NCBI GenBank assembly: GCA_964426875.1
Contig: CAYRSB010000006.1
Location: 21,850 to 85,849 of the forward strand
Length of the DNA stretch: 64,000 nt
Reading direction: 5' to 3'
Source of the DNA: Caldatribacterium sp964426875
GTDB taxonomy: Bacteria; Atribacterota; Atribacteria; Atribacterales; Caldatribacteriaceae
The translations under genes were made by a program, and so were the position numbers. Shown here one piece after another: positions 8,110-17,076 of this stretch. The notes under the pieces are model-generated. The model saw nothing but the letters and a program-made list of their open reading frames with translations, searched no databases and had not been told where the DNA came from. Positions within the stretch are counted from its first letter, which is position 1, and every line of letters starts with the position of its first letter.

Positions 8110-8463
8110 GTAGCTTTCCAAGTTGACGGCCATGGTTACACTCCACTCTTCAGGGCTCTGCTCCAAAAACGGTCTTTGGAAGATAACACCCGCACAATTT
8201 ATTAAAAAATCAATACCCCCAAGAAGCTCGACTGTCTTTCCAACAAGCAGGACATTATTTTCCCGTTGAGCTAAATCCAGGCACAAAGAGAACACCTTTA
8301 CCCCACGTCTTTTAACCTCTTTAGTGACCTTGTCAACCTCAGACTGAATGTTCGAGCATAGCATGAGATGACATCCTTCAGAAGCCAAAGCATTTGCAAT
8401 CGCCCTACCTATTCCTCTACCAGCTCCCGTAACAATCGCAACTTTATTTTTGAGTGTTTCCAT
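7702..8463 (-). CDS. chimeric short-chain dehydrogenase (FabG-like N-terminus joined to a duplicated SDR C-terminus)
   Basis: Start ATG 8463 gives about 253 residues. The N-terminal 117 residues are a classical SDR (VTGAGRGIGRAIA, NCAGVIF). From LMIENPEGG on, the protein is identical to the mannonate-oxidoreductase-like SDR at 13615. At the join, AVNLES runs straight into YLMIENPEGG, so roughly ten residues of the helix between the NxxG strand and the catalytic Ser strand are missing compared with the other SDR. Ser, Tyr (GYSAAK) and Lys are kept in the duplicated part. The fusion may not fold properly. It is either a recombination product or an assembly join. It would lie downstream of the GH4 gene, after a 425-bp gap. 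Confidence 0.7.
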   Translation of the reverse strand: METLKNKVAIVTGAGRGIGRAIANALASEGCHLMLCSNIQSEVDKVTKEVKRRGVKVFSLCLDLAQRENNVLLVGKTVELLGGIDFLINCAGVIFQRPFLEQSPEEWSVTMAVNLESYLMIENPEGGSIINFSSMAAIRPLTRVVGYSAAKAAVSNFTQWLAVYIAREYTPKVRVNALAPGFFVTKQNYYLLYNEDGSLTPRGQAILAHTPCGRFGEPRDLLSTVLWLLSPASSFITGVVVPVDGGFSSFSGV

Positions 8464-8529
8464 TATCTTCCATGACTTTGTTAAACTTCCCTTCAAAAAC
8501 ATTATAACATTGCGATGTTTAAAAGTCAA

Positions 8530-8954
8530 GGGGGCGCAAATTGCCTCATCTAAAATCTTGATGAACTCCTACCGTTGCCTCACCCAGAAATCTCGACGTA
8601 AATTATCCTACCTCTAAGTGTTTAACATAGTATCCCATCTATTACTGTTATCGCGTGCCTCAAAAAGAGGATATCCTTTCTCGTAGAGAAAAGGAAACAC
8701 GCTTTCATAACATTAGTTGTTGAGAGACCACCAAAGAGAGAATAGATACTGAACTCATTGGAAACTCCGTGAAGGCCTCAAGATGGGCATACGTAATCGA
8801 TCTCAAGCAGTTTCCACAACAAAAAGAGAGAGTAAGGAAAAGGAACCGGGCACAGATAAGGAAAGGAACCATAGAGCATCTTGCAGGTACTCCAATGGAA
8901 TGGATGAGAGCAGCGTTTTCCCACCGCCCTTCCACCTTTTTGCCTTACCCTAAA
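8530..8954. other. gene-free stretch between the chimeric SDR and the GH4 gene
   Basis: Small frames occur on both strands (8769-9053 plus, 8705-8935 minus) but neither has a ribosome site or a recognisable domain. A region with GAGGATATCC and CTCGTAGAGAAAAGG repeats weakly. I see no promoter, RNA gene or clear relic here. Confidence 0.4.
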
Positions 8955-10322
8955 CTAACGCATCTCTGGAAGATACTCTCGCTGTACATGGAGCATTACT
9001 TCCACCATCTCTTTGGCACGTTTCACATCGTCAACGGCAGGCTCAAGGAGTAATGCCTGCAAAAGGAGCTTTTTTGATCTCTCCCGGTAAGCCTCTACCA
9101 AAAGCTCTTGGATGGCGATTTGGAGTTGACACATGGCCGCAATGGCTGAAGGAAGGGCACCGACCGCAACCGGATGGATTCCCTCCCCATCAACAATTAC
9201 CGGTACTTCTACGATCGCCTCTTCAGGTAAATTAGTAATGGCTCGATTTTCATTTACTACATTGGCAGCGATTTCTCTTCGAGAGACGTTATGCTCAATA
9301 TCACAGATAATGGGAATGCCAAGTTCCCCTGAGGGACTGAGAAAATCTTGGGTAAGGGGTGCTTCTTTTGCCACTATTGCCTCTACCTTACGTCCCTCTT
9401 CGACACACCACAACTCGTAACTGGGCATACCTGGTCGTCCTTCTATAGCATACTCTAACTCTTCTACAGTAGCGTTAAGTGGGCGGGTAATCCCCCCAAT
9501 TCCCCACTGAAAGAGCAGCGGACCAGTTAGAGAATAAGCAAAGTGGACGTACTCCTCAGGGTGACCTAAGGCAGGATAAGGGAGAAAACCATAAAGTTCG
9601 TACATCACCTGCACGAAGGGATTAAGACGAAAAAGAGCATCATGGATACGGCGTTGAAATTCAGGCATAAGGTCATTACCCTGTAGGTCTTCTATTCTCA
9701 ACACCCAGTGAAAATGGTTGATTCCCCCGATAGTCACAATAAGGCTTTCCTTTGGTCTTCCAAGAATATCGCTCACCACTTCCCAGGTGGTCATGGGTCC
9801 GTGGCACAATCCCACAGCTCGCAAACGGGTGAGTTTGTGGATTGCCAAGCATACACGACTCTCCGGATTAGTATAGTTTAAAATCCATGCTTCAGGACAC
9901 AGCCTCTCGATGTCCTGGCAAATCGGCATCATAAGGTGGATACTTCGTAGCGTATGGAAGGCTGCACCAGGCCCTCCATTTTCTCCAAAAACCTGCTTAA
10001 AGCCAAAGGCAAGAGGGATATAGAAATCCTTTTCCCACAAAGCAAATCGCTTTTGTGCCACTGAGATAATAACATAATCTGCCCCGGGCAATGCCTCTTT
10101 ACGGTCAGTGGTGGCTGCAATGGTAAGGTTTGAAGCCCCCGTCTTTTCTTTGACAAGCAAGGCAAACTGGTACATTCTTTTCAAAGCTCCTTCATCAACA
10201 TCTACAAGGCGCAGACAAATAGGAAAATCGCGCAATCGTTCTTCTCGAGCAAGATCGACAATTACACTACGACCGAAAGAGGCGCTTCCAGCACCGATGA
10301 CGACAATAACCAGCTCCTTCAT
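8955..10322 (-). CDS. glycoside hydrolase family 4 enzyme (alpha-glucuronidase/galacturonidase branch likely)
   Basis: GH4 enzymes use NAD+ and a divalent metal to cleave by oxidation-elimination. The NAD motif is IGAGSASFG near 8-17; NYTNPESR near 150 and the metal-binding Cys/His of GLCHGPM near 170 are family hallmarks, followed by GGINHFHW near 200. In GH4 the residues after the metal Cys sort subfamilies; CHG points to alpha-glucuronidases or galacturonidases rather than 6-phospho-glucosidases. The 455-residue length is normal. It is the last gene of a MalEFG-type importer operon and lies next to uxaE and a mannonate-oxidoreductase-like SDR, which fits release of a uronic acid inside the cell. 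Substrate is inferred. Confidence 0.85.
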   Translation of the reverse strand: MKELVIVVIGAGSASFGRSVIVDLAREERLRDFPICLRLVDVDEGALKRMYQFALLVKEKTGASNLTIAATTDRKEALPGADYVIISVAQKRFALWEKDFYIPLAFGFKQVFGENGGPGAAFHTLRSIHLMMPICQDIERLCPEAWILNYTNPESRVCLAIHKLTRLRAVGLCHGPMTTWEVVSDILGRPKESLIVTIGGINHFHWVLRIEDLQGNDLMPEFQRRIHDALFRLNPFVQVMYELYGFLPYPALGHPEEYVHFAYSLTGPLLFQWGIGGITRPLNATVEELEYAIEGRPGMPSYELWCVEEGRKVEAIVAKEAPLTQDFLSPSGELGIPIICDIEHNVSRREIAANVVNENRAITNLPEEAIVEVPVIVDGEGIHPVAVGALPSAIAAMCQLQIAIQELLVEAYRERSKKLLLQALLLEPAVDDVKRAKEMVEVMLHVQREYLPEMR

Positions 10323-10337
10323 TGTTTTCCTCCCCTC

Positions 10338-11168
10338 TTACTTTAGTGCTCCCTGAGTAACGCCCAGAACCACCCGAGGTTGCAGAAGGAGGTATACCAT
10401 AATCGGAGGGAGAGCAGTTAGCGTAGCACCAGTCATAATGAGGGGAATGTTGGCCACATATTGTCCCTGAAAGAGGGCTAGTCCTAAAGGAAGGGGCATC
10501 TTAAGAGGGTCGTGGATAAGCACCAAGGGGGTGATATAGGTATTCCAGGTCCACACTGCTGTGAGGGCACCAGAAGTCACGATGGCCGGTATTGCCAGAG
10601 GGGTGTAAATCTTCCACAGGATTTGCCAAAAAGTGGCTCCGTCGACCATAGCAGAGTCAAGGAGTTCTCGAGGTAACCCCATAAAGAAAGAGCGAATTAC
10701 CAGGGTGGAAAAACAGGCACTCATGGCTAGAGAGGGTAAAATAACGCTCAAGAGATTGTTCACCAAACCGAGACCATGCATCAGTTGAAAAATGGGAATC
10801 ATGATGAATACCTCGGGAATCATCACTCCAAAAGATACCACCCCTAGAAGGAAAAAGCGTTTCAAGGGAAAATTCATAACACTCAAGGCAAAAGCTGACA
10901 TGAGAGCAAAGACCAACGATCCTCCCACCACCGGTACGGTGATGAGAACCGAGTTGAGGTAATATCGATCGAAGTGATATTGGAAGAGCACTTTTCGGAA
11001 ATTATCAGTGCTGAAACGCTGTGGCAAGGCCAAAGAACCGCGACGGATAATATCGGTATGCTCTCGAAAAGTACCCATAAACATCAACACAAAAGGAAGA
11101 ATCACAAGAAAAGCAATGAATATCACGAGCACATACCGCGTAGCTAAAATGATCCCCCTTACTTTCAA
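10338..11168 (-). CDS. sugar ABC transporter permease, MalG type
   Basis: A 276-residue integral membrane protein with six predicted hydrophobic segments. The EAA loop that docks on the ATPase is seen as ELLDSAMVDGATFWQILWKIYTPLAIPAI. Start is TTG 11168, seven bases after GGAG; the upstream permease ends three bases before. It forms the inner-membrane channel with the MalF-type partner. No ATPase is encoded here, as is usual when a shared MsmX/MalK-type ATPase serves several importers. Followed by the GH4 gene after 15 bases. Confidence 0.9.
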   Translation of the reverse strand: MKVRGIILATRYVLVIFIAFLVILPFVLMFMGTFREHTDIIRRGSLALPQRFSTDNFRKVLFQYHFDRYYLNSVLITVPVVGGSLVFALMSAFALSVMNFPLKRFFLLGVVSFGVMIPEVFIMIPIFQLMHGLGLVNNLLSVILPSLAMSACFSTLVIRSFFMGLPRELLDSAMVDGATFWQILWKIYTPLAIPAIVTSGALTAVWTWNTYITPLVLIHDPLKMPLPLGLALFQGQYVANIPLIMTGATLTALPPIMVYLLLQPRVVLGVTQGALK

Positions 11169-11170
11169 GG

Positions 11171-12064
11171 TTATTCTCCAACCCTCCTTTCTCCTAAAAA
11201 GAGACTTACTGCCGCTACTGCAAACATGAGAACGGTCAAAACCACCACCACTGCCGAAGCGTACCCCACCTTACCCTCCACAAAGGCCAACTGATAAGCA
11301 TAAAGTGCAATGGGCCTTGTTCCGTAAGCCCCTCCCGTGGTAGAGCTCACAATGGCAAAGGCAAAACTCCCCAGACATTGCACGGTAGTCATTACCAGGA
11401 CTACCGCTATTTCGAAACGTAAATCAGGTAGGGTGACGTAAAAAAACTGTTGAAAAGAATTTGCCCCGTCAAGGACCGCCGCTTCATAAAGAGCTTGGTC
11501 GATTTTCTGAATTCCCGCCACAAAGATGATGATGCAAAACCCAAGCCATGCCCAAGTGCCGATGAATCCCACCGCCGTTACTGCCGTTTCGGGAGTTCCC
11601 AACCAGGGTCGACTCATCCCCTCCAGACCGATGATTTTGAGTACCTGATGTAGCACCCCAAAAAGGGGTGCATAGATCCAACGAAATATGGTTCCCAGAG
11701 CAATAGCTGCTACCACCTGGGGGATAAAATAAGCGCTTTGGAAAAAACGAGTGCCAGCCAGTTGACCACGAGCGATTACCGAGGCGATTACCAAACCTAA
11801 AAAGAGTGGCAAAGCGGTAACGAAGATAAAGTAAATAAAGTTGGCCCCAAAGGCACTCCAAAAACGTTCGTCATAGAAGAGAGTGACGAAATTCCTCAAT
11901 CCCACGAAAACTTTTGGACCGAAGCCGTCCCACTGAAGAGAGCTGTAGAAAAAATTGGCCAAAAAGGGATAGATAACAAAAACAACCGTCGATACTACTG
12001 TGGGAACAAGGAAAAGATAGGACAAGAAAACCCCTTGTCGTCTGAAGTATGCTCTACGTGACAT
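11171..12064 (-). CDS. sugar ABC transporter permease, MalF type
   Basis: A 297-residue permease, with first hydrophobic segment near residues 13-35 and the EAA loop at QALYEAAVLDGANSFQQFFY followed by VTLPDL. It pairs with the MalG-type permease that starts 2 bases after its stop. A stem-loop lies between it and the binding protein gene upstream, probably lowering permease expression relative to the binding protein. Family is clear; sugar specificity is not readable. Confidence 0.9.
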   Translation of the reverse strand: MSRRAYFRRQGVFLSYLFLVPTVVSTVVFVIYPFLANFFYSSLQWDGFGPKVFVGLRNFVTLFYDERFWSAFGANFIYFIFVTALPLFLGLVIASVIARGQLAGTRFFQSAYFIPQVVAAIALGTIFRWIYAPLFGVLHQVLKIIGLEGMSRPWLGTPETAVTAVGFIGTWAWLGFCIIIFVAGIQKIDQALYEAAVLDGANSFQQFFYVTLPDLRFEIAVVLVMTTVQCLGSFAFAIVSSTTGGAYGTRPIALYAYQLAFVEGKVGYASAVVVVLTVLMFAVAAVSLFLGERRVGE

Positions 12065-12076
12065 GTCACACCCAAG

Positions 12077-12102
12077 GGGACGGAGGTTCTCACCTCCGCC
12101 CT
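12077..12102 (-). other. stem-loop between binding-protein gene and MalF-type permease
   Basis: CGGAGGT/ACCTCCG plus GGG/CCC with one bulged base and a TCTC loop. No T run follows on the minus strand, so it is more likely an mRNA stabiliser or partial attenuator than a full terminator. The inositol importer has a similar element at the same place. Confidence 0.55.
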
Positions 12103-12112
12103 TTTAAGACCG

Positions 12113-13453
12113 TTACTCCCCACCCCGGCTAATCACAAATTCACGGTAATCTTTTTCAACTTTCTCCACAAACTCTTCCGGTGTTAAGCGAAGAAGCAAA
12201 AGGTCCCTTCCCGCCTCTCCCAGGGTATCCCACATGGTAGGCGTAGCCCAGTCAAGGAAATGCCCTACGCGGTTAACCCGGTTGACCTCATTCCATGCCA
12301 CCAAAAGGTCGTGGTAGAGGGTATTTTCGGGAATCCCCTCTAAGGGTGCAGGAACTCGTGCAGGGAGGACACCTAGTTCAAGTTGTAACTGCACGGTTCG
12401 ACCTGAAGCGACTAGGAAATTCAAGTACTCAGCAGCAATATCAGGATGAGGAGAGTGAGCACTGATACCGACTGGTGTGGCCATACCGCCAATCTGGGGT
12501 GGAAGTTCTCCACCTTTCTCAAAGGATGGGAAGGGCAGGAATCCAGCAGCAAAATCAGCCTGAGCAATGTTTGAAGAGTACCAGCTTCCCTGCAGGAAAA
12601 AGGCCACTTCACCGGCTAGGAAAACCTGCAGCGCGTCGTCGCCACCTAAAGCAGAAAAACCCTCCGTCAAGTAACCTTTTCTTGCCCATTCCTGCAACCT
12701 TCGCGCTGCCTCAACATTACCCGATTCTTTCCAGGTCCGATCTGGCTTGGTGCGAATGACTATATCGTCCAAATACTCCTGTGCAGCATCGGCTCCCATC
12801 TGCTGCGCTAAGGCTGCATGTTGTAAGGCACCATAGAGGTGGAAGAATTGCCAATCGTCGAGAATCCCCACAACCAGAGGGGTGTACCCTGCTCCTTTCA
12901 CCTTATCCATGATTTCCTCTAACTCGGCAACACTCTCAAAGAGGGGAAGACCTAACTGGGTCAAAAGATCTTTATTGTAGTATACCCCCACCAACTCTGC
13001 ATCTAAACCTACCGCCCATATACTTCCCTCACCGAACTGCTTACCGTCGAGGGTATATTTGGCACGATTCCACAAGCTTGGTGAAAACAACTTCTCCGTC
13101 CATCCATATTTTTCGGCATAAGGGTCAAGGTTTACAATGTGCTGAGCACGTACCATAGGACCCATCATGTGTTCTCCGTTATTCACTAAAACGACATCTG
13201 GACCCACCCCTGCTGCCAACGCGGCCATGACCGCCGCCTTCATATCCTCAAGTGGCCGAGCTGCCCGCTTCACCTGCCAGTCAGGGTATTTCTTAAGGAA
13301 CTGTTCAATTGCTGCCTCCACCACTGGTTGGCGATTGGGCTCGGTATAGGTATCCCAAATTTCTAAAACTTTAACTTCTTGGGCAAAAGCGGAATGAAAC
13401 AGAAGACTAACTAAGAAAACCCACACTAGAAGGAAACACACACACTTTTTCAT
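12113..13453 (-). CDS. extracellular sugar-binding protein of an ABC importer (family 1)
   Basis: A 446-residue solute-binding protein with a Sec signal peptide (hydrophobic core about 5-22, cleavage after SAFA). There is no lipobox, so it is periplasmic or otherwise released. The body has the usual family 1 layout: EIWDTYTEPNRQPVVEAAIEQFLKKYP near the start and NNGEHM, IWAVGLDAE, VGIS further on. It leads the operon SBP-MalF-MalG-GH4. The consensus promoter at 13559-13586 and a second -10 (TATAAT at 13508-13503) lie upstream. The ligand is probably an oligosaccharide that the GH4 enzyme cuts, perhaps uronic-acid-containing. Confidence 0.9.
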   Translation of the reverse strand: MKKCVCFLLVWVFLVSLLFHSAFAQEVKVLEIWDTYTEPNRQPVVEAAIEQFLKKYPDWQVKRAARPLEDMKAAVMAALAAGVGPDVVLVNNGEHMMGPMVRAQHIVNLDPYAEKYGWTEKLFSPSLWNRAKYTLDGKQFGEGSIWAVGLDAELVGVYYNKDLLTQLGLPLFESVAELEEIMDKVKGAGYTPLVVGILDDWQFFHLYGALQHAALAQQMGADAAQEYLDDIVIRTKPDRTWKESGNVEAARRLQEWARKGYLTEGFSALGGDDALQVFLAGEVAFFLQGSWYSSNIAQADFAAGFLPFPSFEKGGELPPQIGGMATPVGISAHSPHPDIAAEYLNFLVASGRTVQLQLELGVLPARVPAPLEGIPENTLYHDLLVAWNEVNRVNRVGHFLDWATPTMWDTLGEAGRDLLLLRLTPEEFVEKVEKDYREFVISRGGE

Positions 13454-13541
13454 CCTTTTTACCCCCCTTCTTTGAACAATGCTTACTCTTACTACATATC
13501 ATATTATACTATTATCCTTCTACACACAATCATACCCCAGA

Positions 13542-14022
13542 TTAAGTTTTCGCAGGTTATTATATATCTTTCCCCTGAGATGTCAATGATGTAAGGGAGT
13601 AAATTCTCTAAAAATCACACCCCAGAAAAAGAGCTGAATCCCCCATCTACTGGGACAACCACACCGGTTATAAAACTTGAGGCTGGGGAGAGGAGCCACA
13701 AAACGGTACTCAAAAGATCCCGAGGTTCCCCAAATCTCCCACAGGGAGTATGGGCAAGGATTGCCTGTCCCCTGGGAGTCAAAGAACCATCCTCGTTGTA
13801 AAGGAGATAGTAGTTCTGCTTGGTAACGAAAAACCCTGGAGCTAAAGCATTCACTCGTACCTTGGGAGTGTATTCCCGGGCAATGTACACTGCCAACCAC
13901 TGGGTGAAATTGCTCACTGCAGCCTTGGCTGCCGAATACCCTACCACCCGGGTAAGAGGACGAATGGCAGCCATAGAGGAGAAGTTGATAATACTTCCTC
14001 CTTCCGGGTTTTCGATCATCAA
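13542..14022. repeat. 481-bp perfect direct repeat, copy 2
   Basis: Same unit as 7629-8109, offset by 5913 bases. Here it covers the promoter of the sugar-binding-protein operon and the 3' half of the intact SDR, so the SDR part of this copy is in its natural context. Confidence 0.95.
13559..13586 (-). promoter_or_regulatory. strong sigma-70 promoter, repeat copy 2 (drives the sugar importer operon)
   Basis: TTGACA (13586-13581), 16 bases, TATAAT (13564-13559) on the minus strand, about 100 bases before the binding protein start. Identical to the promoter at 7646-7673. Confidence 0.75.
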
Positions 14023-14439
14023 ACGAGCAAAAACCTGTGAGGGAATGATAGCTCCTCCAAAGAGGTTCAAGTTCACCACCTTCTGCAGGGCTTCAATCGG
14101 GAGATCGAAAAAGGAGGTTTCCGGAGAGGTGGTGGCCTCTTTCACATTCCCTCCCGCAGCGTTAAAAAGGGCGTCTACTTTTCCAAACTCTCTTACCACC
14201 GAATGGGCAACTTCAACAACCTCCTCTTTGTTCAGAACATCCATATGGTAGGTGCGGACCTTTACCCCTTCTTTTTGGAATACACCGCCTACTTCTTCTA
14301 AAGGGGCAATGTCAGAGAGCACAACCACTGATCCCATTTTCCCAAGCTGAAAAGCCAGGCTTGAGGCCAGGACTCCCGCACCTCCAGTAAAAAACAAGAC
14401 CTTGTCCTTGACCGAGAACATCTCCTCAAGTAACAACAA
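13615..14439 (-). CDS. SDR oxidoreductase of the D-mannonate/fructuronate oxidoreductase type
   Basis: The frame extends to 14472, but AAAGGAGG followed at eight bases by TTG 14439 marks the likely start and removes the overlap with uxaE. The protein has VLFFTGGAGVLASSLA as the nucleotide site, NAAGGN near 95, and catalytic Ser (INFSSM), Tyr and Lys (GYSAAK). GGAGVL plus NAAGGN is typical of SDR-type D-mannonate oxidoreductases, which interconvert D-fructuronate and D-mannonate. Directly downstream of uxaE, it would take fructuronate from the epimerase to mannonate. Its 3' half is duplicated at 7702-8109. Confidence 0.8.
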   Translation of the reverse strand: MLLLEEMFSVKDKVLFFTGGAGVLASSLAFQLGKMGSVVVLSDIAPLEEVGGVFQKEGVKVRTYHMDVLNKEEVVEVAHSVVREFGKVDALFNAAGGNVKEATTSPETSFFDLPIEALQKVVNLNLFGGAIIPSQVFARLMIENPEGGSIINFSSMAAIRPLTRVVGYSAAKAAVSNFTQWLAVYIAREYTPKVRVNALAPGFFVTKQNYYLLYNEDGSLTPRGQAILAHTPCGRFGEPRDLLSTVLWLLSPASSFITGVVVPVDGGFSSFSGV

Positions 14440-14471
14440 GAGAGTAACCTCCTTTCGGAAATCCTCGTTCA

Positions 14472-15965
14472 CTAAGGGAAAAGCAGGACCAGGTGCCTTT
14501 CAATGTTTTCCCGAACTTTTTGATAGTGCTTTTCCTCGTAGAGAAAGAGAAAATCCCTCAACTCCCTGCCAAGCACGTCCAGAACCTTGCCATAGGCAAT
14601 GTGGAGTGCTTGTTTTACTTTTTCGTTTTCGAAGACGGTGGGCAAAAGGGTATCGGGAAGATCCCCCAAATCGGAAGGCAAGTCGTCCCTCGTAAAAGAC
14701 AGAGAATAGGCCCTGGCATTCTCTTCAAACGAATCAAAAGCCACCGCATATATCTCCCGAAAGAGCTCAGGGTTTTCCTCTGCAACTACGACAAGTGCCT
14801 GGAGCCAGCTTGTACCCGAGGTCTTCACATGAAAGAGACCTCCTGTTTCCTCAGCAAGAACAGGATATATACTGAATTTGTCACTTCCAGAGTGCAGGCT
14901 CAGGCGGTATCCGCCGATGTTTCGCTGTACAGCAACATGAGAGCGCAGGGCCGAAGTAAACTCTTCTATACTACCCTTGTAGTCCACGCCCTTCTCGAAA
15001 ACTCCAGGAAAGCGAGGAGCAAGGCTTTGAAAATCAATACCCCTCTCATGGAGTTCTTGGGCCACAAAGAAATGGGCTTCAGGGGCAGTCACCACCGGAC
15101 CCTCATCAAGAGAGATCTCGAGGTCAAAATCGCTGAGACTGTCTTTCAGAAAATACCAGAGACGCTCCACCTCATCAACGGCGGGAAGATAAGCGCAAAG
15201 AATGAGGAACAGTTTTTCCTCGGAGAACTCCAAGGTGACGTCCTTTCCCAGACAGACTTTTCTCCCCGCATACCTTTTGAAAACCTCCTTTTCCCGAGGT
15301 GCGATATTGAGAAAACGTGCCTGCAGATCTTCCAAATCCGAAACGAGGAGAGAGAAGTCCACCTTTTCGCTGAGATCCAAGGTATACATCGTGAATCCAC
15401 AATCTCGAGCCTCACGAAGAAAAAGTTCATCTTTAATGTGGTCGGCATCGGCACCAAAAGGACCTCGATATCCACTCTCAAGAATTCCCCAGACCGCTTC
15501 CAGAAGGACATCCTGAAAGGTCCGATGCGTCCGCTCCAGTTCCCGAGGCGATTGCTGGGCAAGCACAGGGAAAACGGGAGATTTCTGGAGCGCCGCAACG
15601 TGCGCTGCAGAAACCATTCCCAGACGATCCCCACAGCCAAAGGAGGGACGACGATCGAAGCAGGAAGGACGCAAATAAGGAAGGTACGATGCCAGAATAG
15701 AGTAATTCTCCCAGCTCAAGGCGTGAAGGAAAAAGGAGCGACCACCGGAGGAATCAAGCCGGGAAAAAAGGGGGTTCTCAAGCAAGGGTTCTTTTCTAGT
15801 CAACCAAACGCCTAAATAAAACCCTCCCTTGCCCTTTACAGGTAAAACAACAGCGGATATATCGCGAACCTCACACTCCTTCGGGTACACCCGAAAATCG
15901 TCTGGCGCCAAAAAGTATGAGCGTAGTAGCATACTTGTTCTTTCAAACAAGGCCATGACCTCCAC
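14472..15965 (-). CDS. uxaE: tagaturonate epimerase
   Basis: A 497-residue protein of the tagaturonate/fructuronate epimerase family known from Thermotoga. Recognisable stretches are FGCGDRLGM, GPFGADADHIKD, LSLHSGSDKFSIYPV and HVKTSGTSWLQAL, carrying conserved His, Asp and Glu residues expected to bind the metal. It interconverts D-tagaturonate and D-fructuronate. Upstream iolG and downstream SDR place it where inositol-derived tagaturonate would be passed into the mannonate branch. The annotated start is GTG at 15965; an ATG three codons later is possible. It could equally serve galacturonate released by the nearby GH4 enzyme. Confidence 0.85.
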   Translation of the reverse strand: MEVMALFERTSMLLRSYFLAPDDFRVYPKECEVRDISAVVLPVKGKGGFYLGVWLTRKEPLLENPLFSRLDSSGGRSFFLHALSWENYSILASYLPYLRPSCFDRRPSFGCGDRLGMVSAAHVAALQKSPVFPVLAQQSPRELERTHRTFQDVLLEAVWGILESGYRGPFGADADHIKDELFLREARDCGFTMYTLDLSEKVDFSLLVSDLEDLQARFLNIAPREKEVFKRYAGRKVCLGKDVTLEFSEEKLFLILCAYLPAVDEVERLWYFLKDSLSDFDLEISLDEGPVVTAPEAHFFVAQELHERGIDFQSLAPRFPGVFEKGVDYKGSIEEFTSALRSHVAVQRNIGGYRLSLHSGSDKFSIYPVLAEETGGLFHVKTSGTSWLQALVVVAEENPELFREIYAVAFDSFEENARAYSLSFTRDDLPSDLGDLPDTLLPTVFENEKVKQALHIAYGKVLDVLGRELRDFLFLYEEKHYQKVRENIERHLVLLFP

Positions 15966-16005
15966 GATGTTGGAAAGTTTATCGGCATTCGTTACACTCC
16001 AAAAA

Positions 16006-17013
16006 TCACAGAGCAGGGACTTTTATCGGTCTGCCCTCTCTGGCCGATCTGTCCGCCGCTTGAGCAATGAGGACAGCCTTAAGACCGTCTAAACCGTCTA
16101 CCGGAGGATTCGAATTTTTCTCTATAGCGTGGACAAAGGCCTGTATCTCCTCAACAAAAGCATTTTTGTATCTTTCTACGAAAAACCACAAGAACTTCTC
16201 ACTGAGACCACCCTCTGCAGTCAAAAGGAGGGATGTATTGGGCCGATCATTCTCTACAAGAACACACCCCTTAGAACCATGGGCCTCTGTTCTTTGATCA
16301 TACCCATAGACAGCCTTCCGGCAGTTGTCAATGACACCGAGAGCCCCGTTTTTGAATCTCAAGGTAACAACCGCGGTATCAAAATCGCCAAGTGCAGCTA
16401 TTTCCGGGTCCACAAGAGTTGAGGCATGAGCAAAAACTTCATCTACGTCACTCCCGGAAAGGTATCTTGCCATATCAAAGTCATGAATGGTCATGTCAAA
16501 AAAGAGTCCCCCAGAAGTCTTCACGTATTCTATCGAAGGCGGTTGCGGATCCCGCGAAGTAATCCGAACAAGGTAGAGTTCTCCTATTTTTCCTTCCTCC
16601 ACAGCTTTGTGGACTTTCTTATGGTTGTGGTCGAAGCGACGTACAAAACCGACCTGCAACTTTACTCTATTGTCATCTACAACCCGCAATGCCTCCTCAA
16701 TTCTCGCCACGTCACTCCCAATCGGTTTCTCACAGAATATATGTTTCCCACATCTTGCTGCCTCGATGATATACTCCTCATGAGTGGTAGAGGGAGAACA
16801 AATCAAAACAGCATTAATATTGGGATCGTTAAAGATATCCTGTGCCTTGTCTGACACCTTACAAACACCAAGCTCAAGGGCCCACTTTCGTATTTCCTCA
16901 TTCATAAAAGCATCAGCCACAGAAAGGAGTTTTGCTTTAGGAATTTCGCGGACGACATTCTCGGCATGCAGTCTCCCTATTCTTCCAGCACCGATGAGTC
17001 CTAATTTTACCAT
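16006..17013 (-). CDS. iolG: myo-inositol 2-dehydrogenase
   Basis: A 335-residue Gfo/Idh/MocA enzyme that oxidises myo-inositol to scyllo-inosose. The nucleotide motif GLIGAGRIGRLHAEN is at 5-19, the catalytic CEKP near 95, GFVRRFD near 122, and the DMTIHDFDMARYL block near 175; DNCRKAVYGYDQR is characteristic of inositol dehydrogenases. It follows the RbsABC-type importer after 63 bases and precedes uxaE by 40. A broken second copy lies at 35113-35669. The Thermotoga-like neighbourhood (iolM, iolN, iolO) makes inositol dehydrogenase the best call. Confidence 0.9.
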   Translation of the reverse strand: MVKLGLIGAGRIGRLHAENVVREIPKAKLLSVADAFMNEEIRKWALELGVCKVSDKAQDIFNDPNINAVLICSPSTTHEEYIIEAARCGKHIFCEKPIGSDVARIEEALRVVDDNRVKLQVGFVRRFDHNHKKVHKAVEEGKIGELYLVRITSRDPQPPSIEYVKTSGGLFFDMTIHDFDMARYLSGSDVDEVFAHASTLVDPEIAALGDFDTAVVTLRFKNGALGVIDNCRKAVYGYDQRTEAHGSKGCVLVENDRPNTSLLLTAEGGLSEKFLWFFVERYKNAFVEEIQAFVHAIEKNSNPPVDGLDGLKAVLIAQAADRSAREGRPIKVPAL

Positions 17014-17076
17014 TGTTTACCCTCCTCTACATGGTTGGAGATAGATAGTATTAGCTCCGTCAAAAGAACAGAGCCC

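Noticed and set aside
8705..9053. Small genes in the gap before the GH4 gene (both strands)
   Set aside because: No ribosome sites, no recognisable domains, and the plus frame runs into the GH4 gene's complement.
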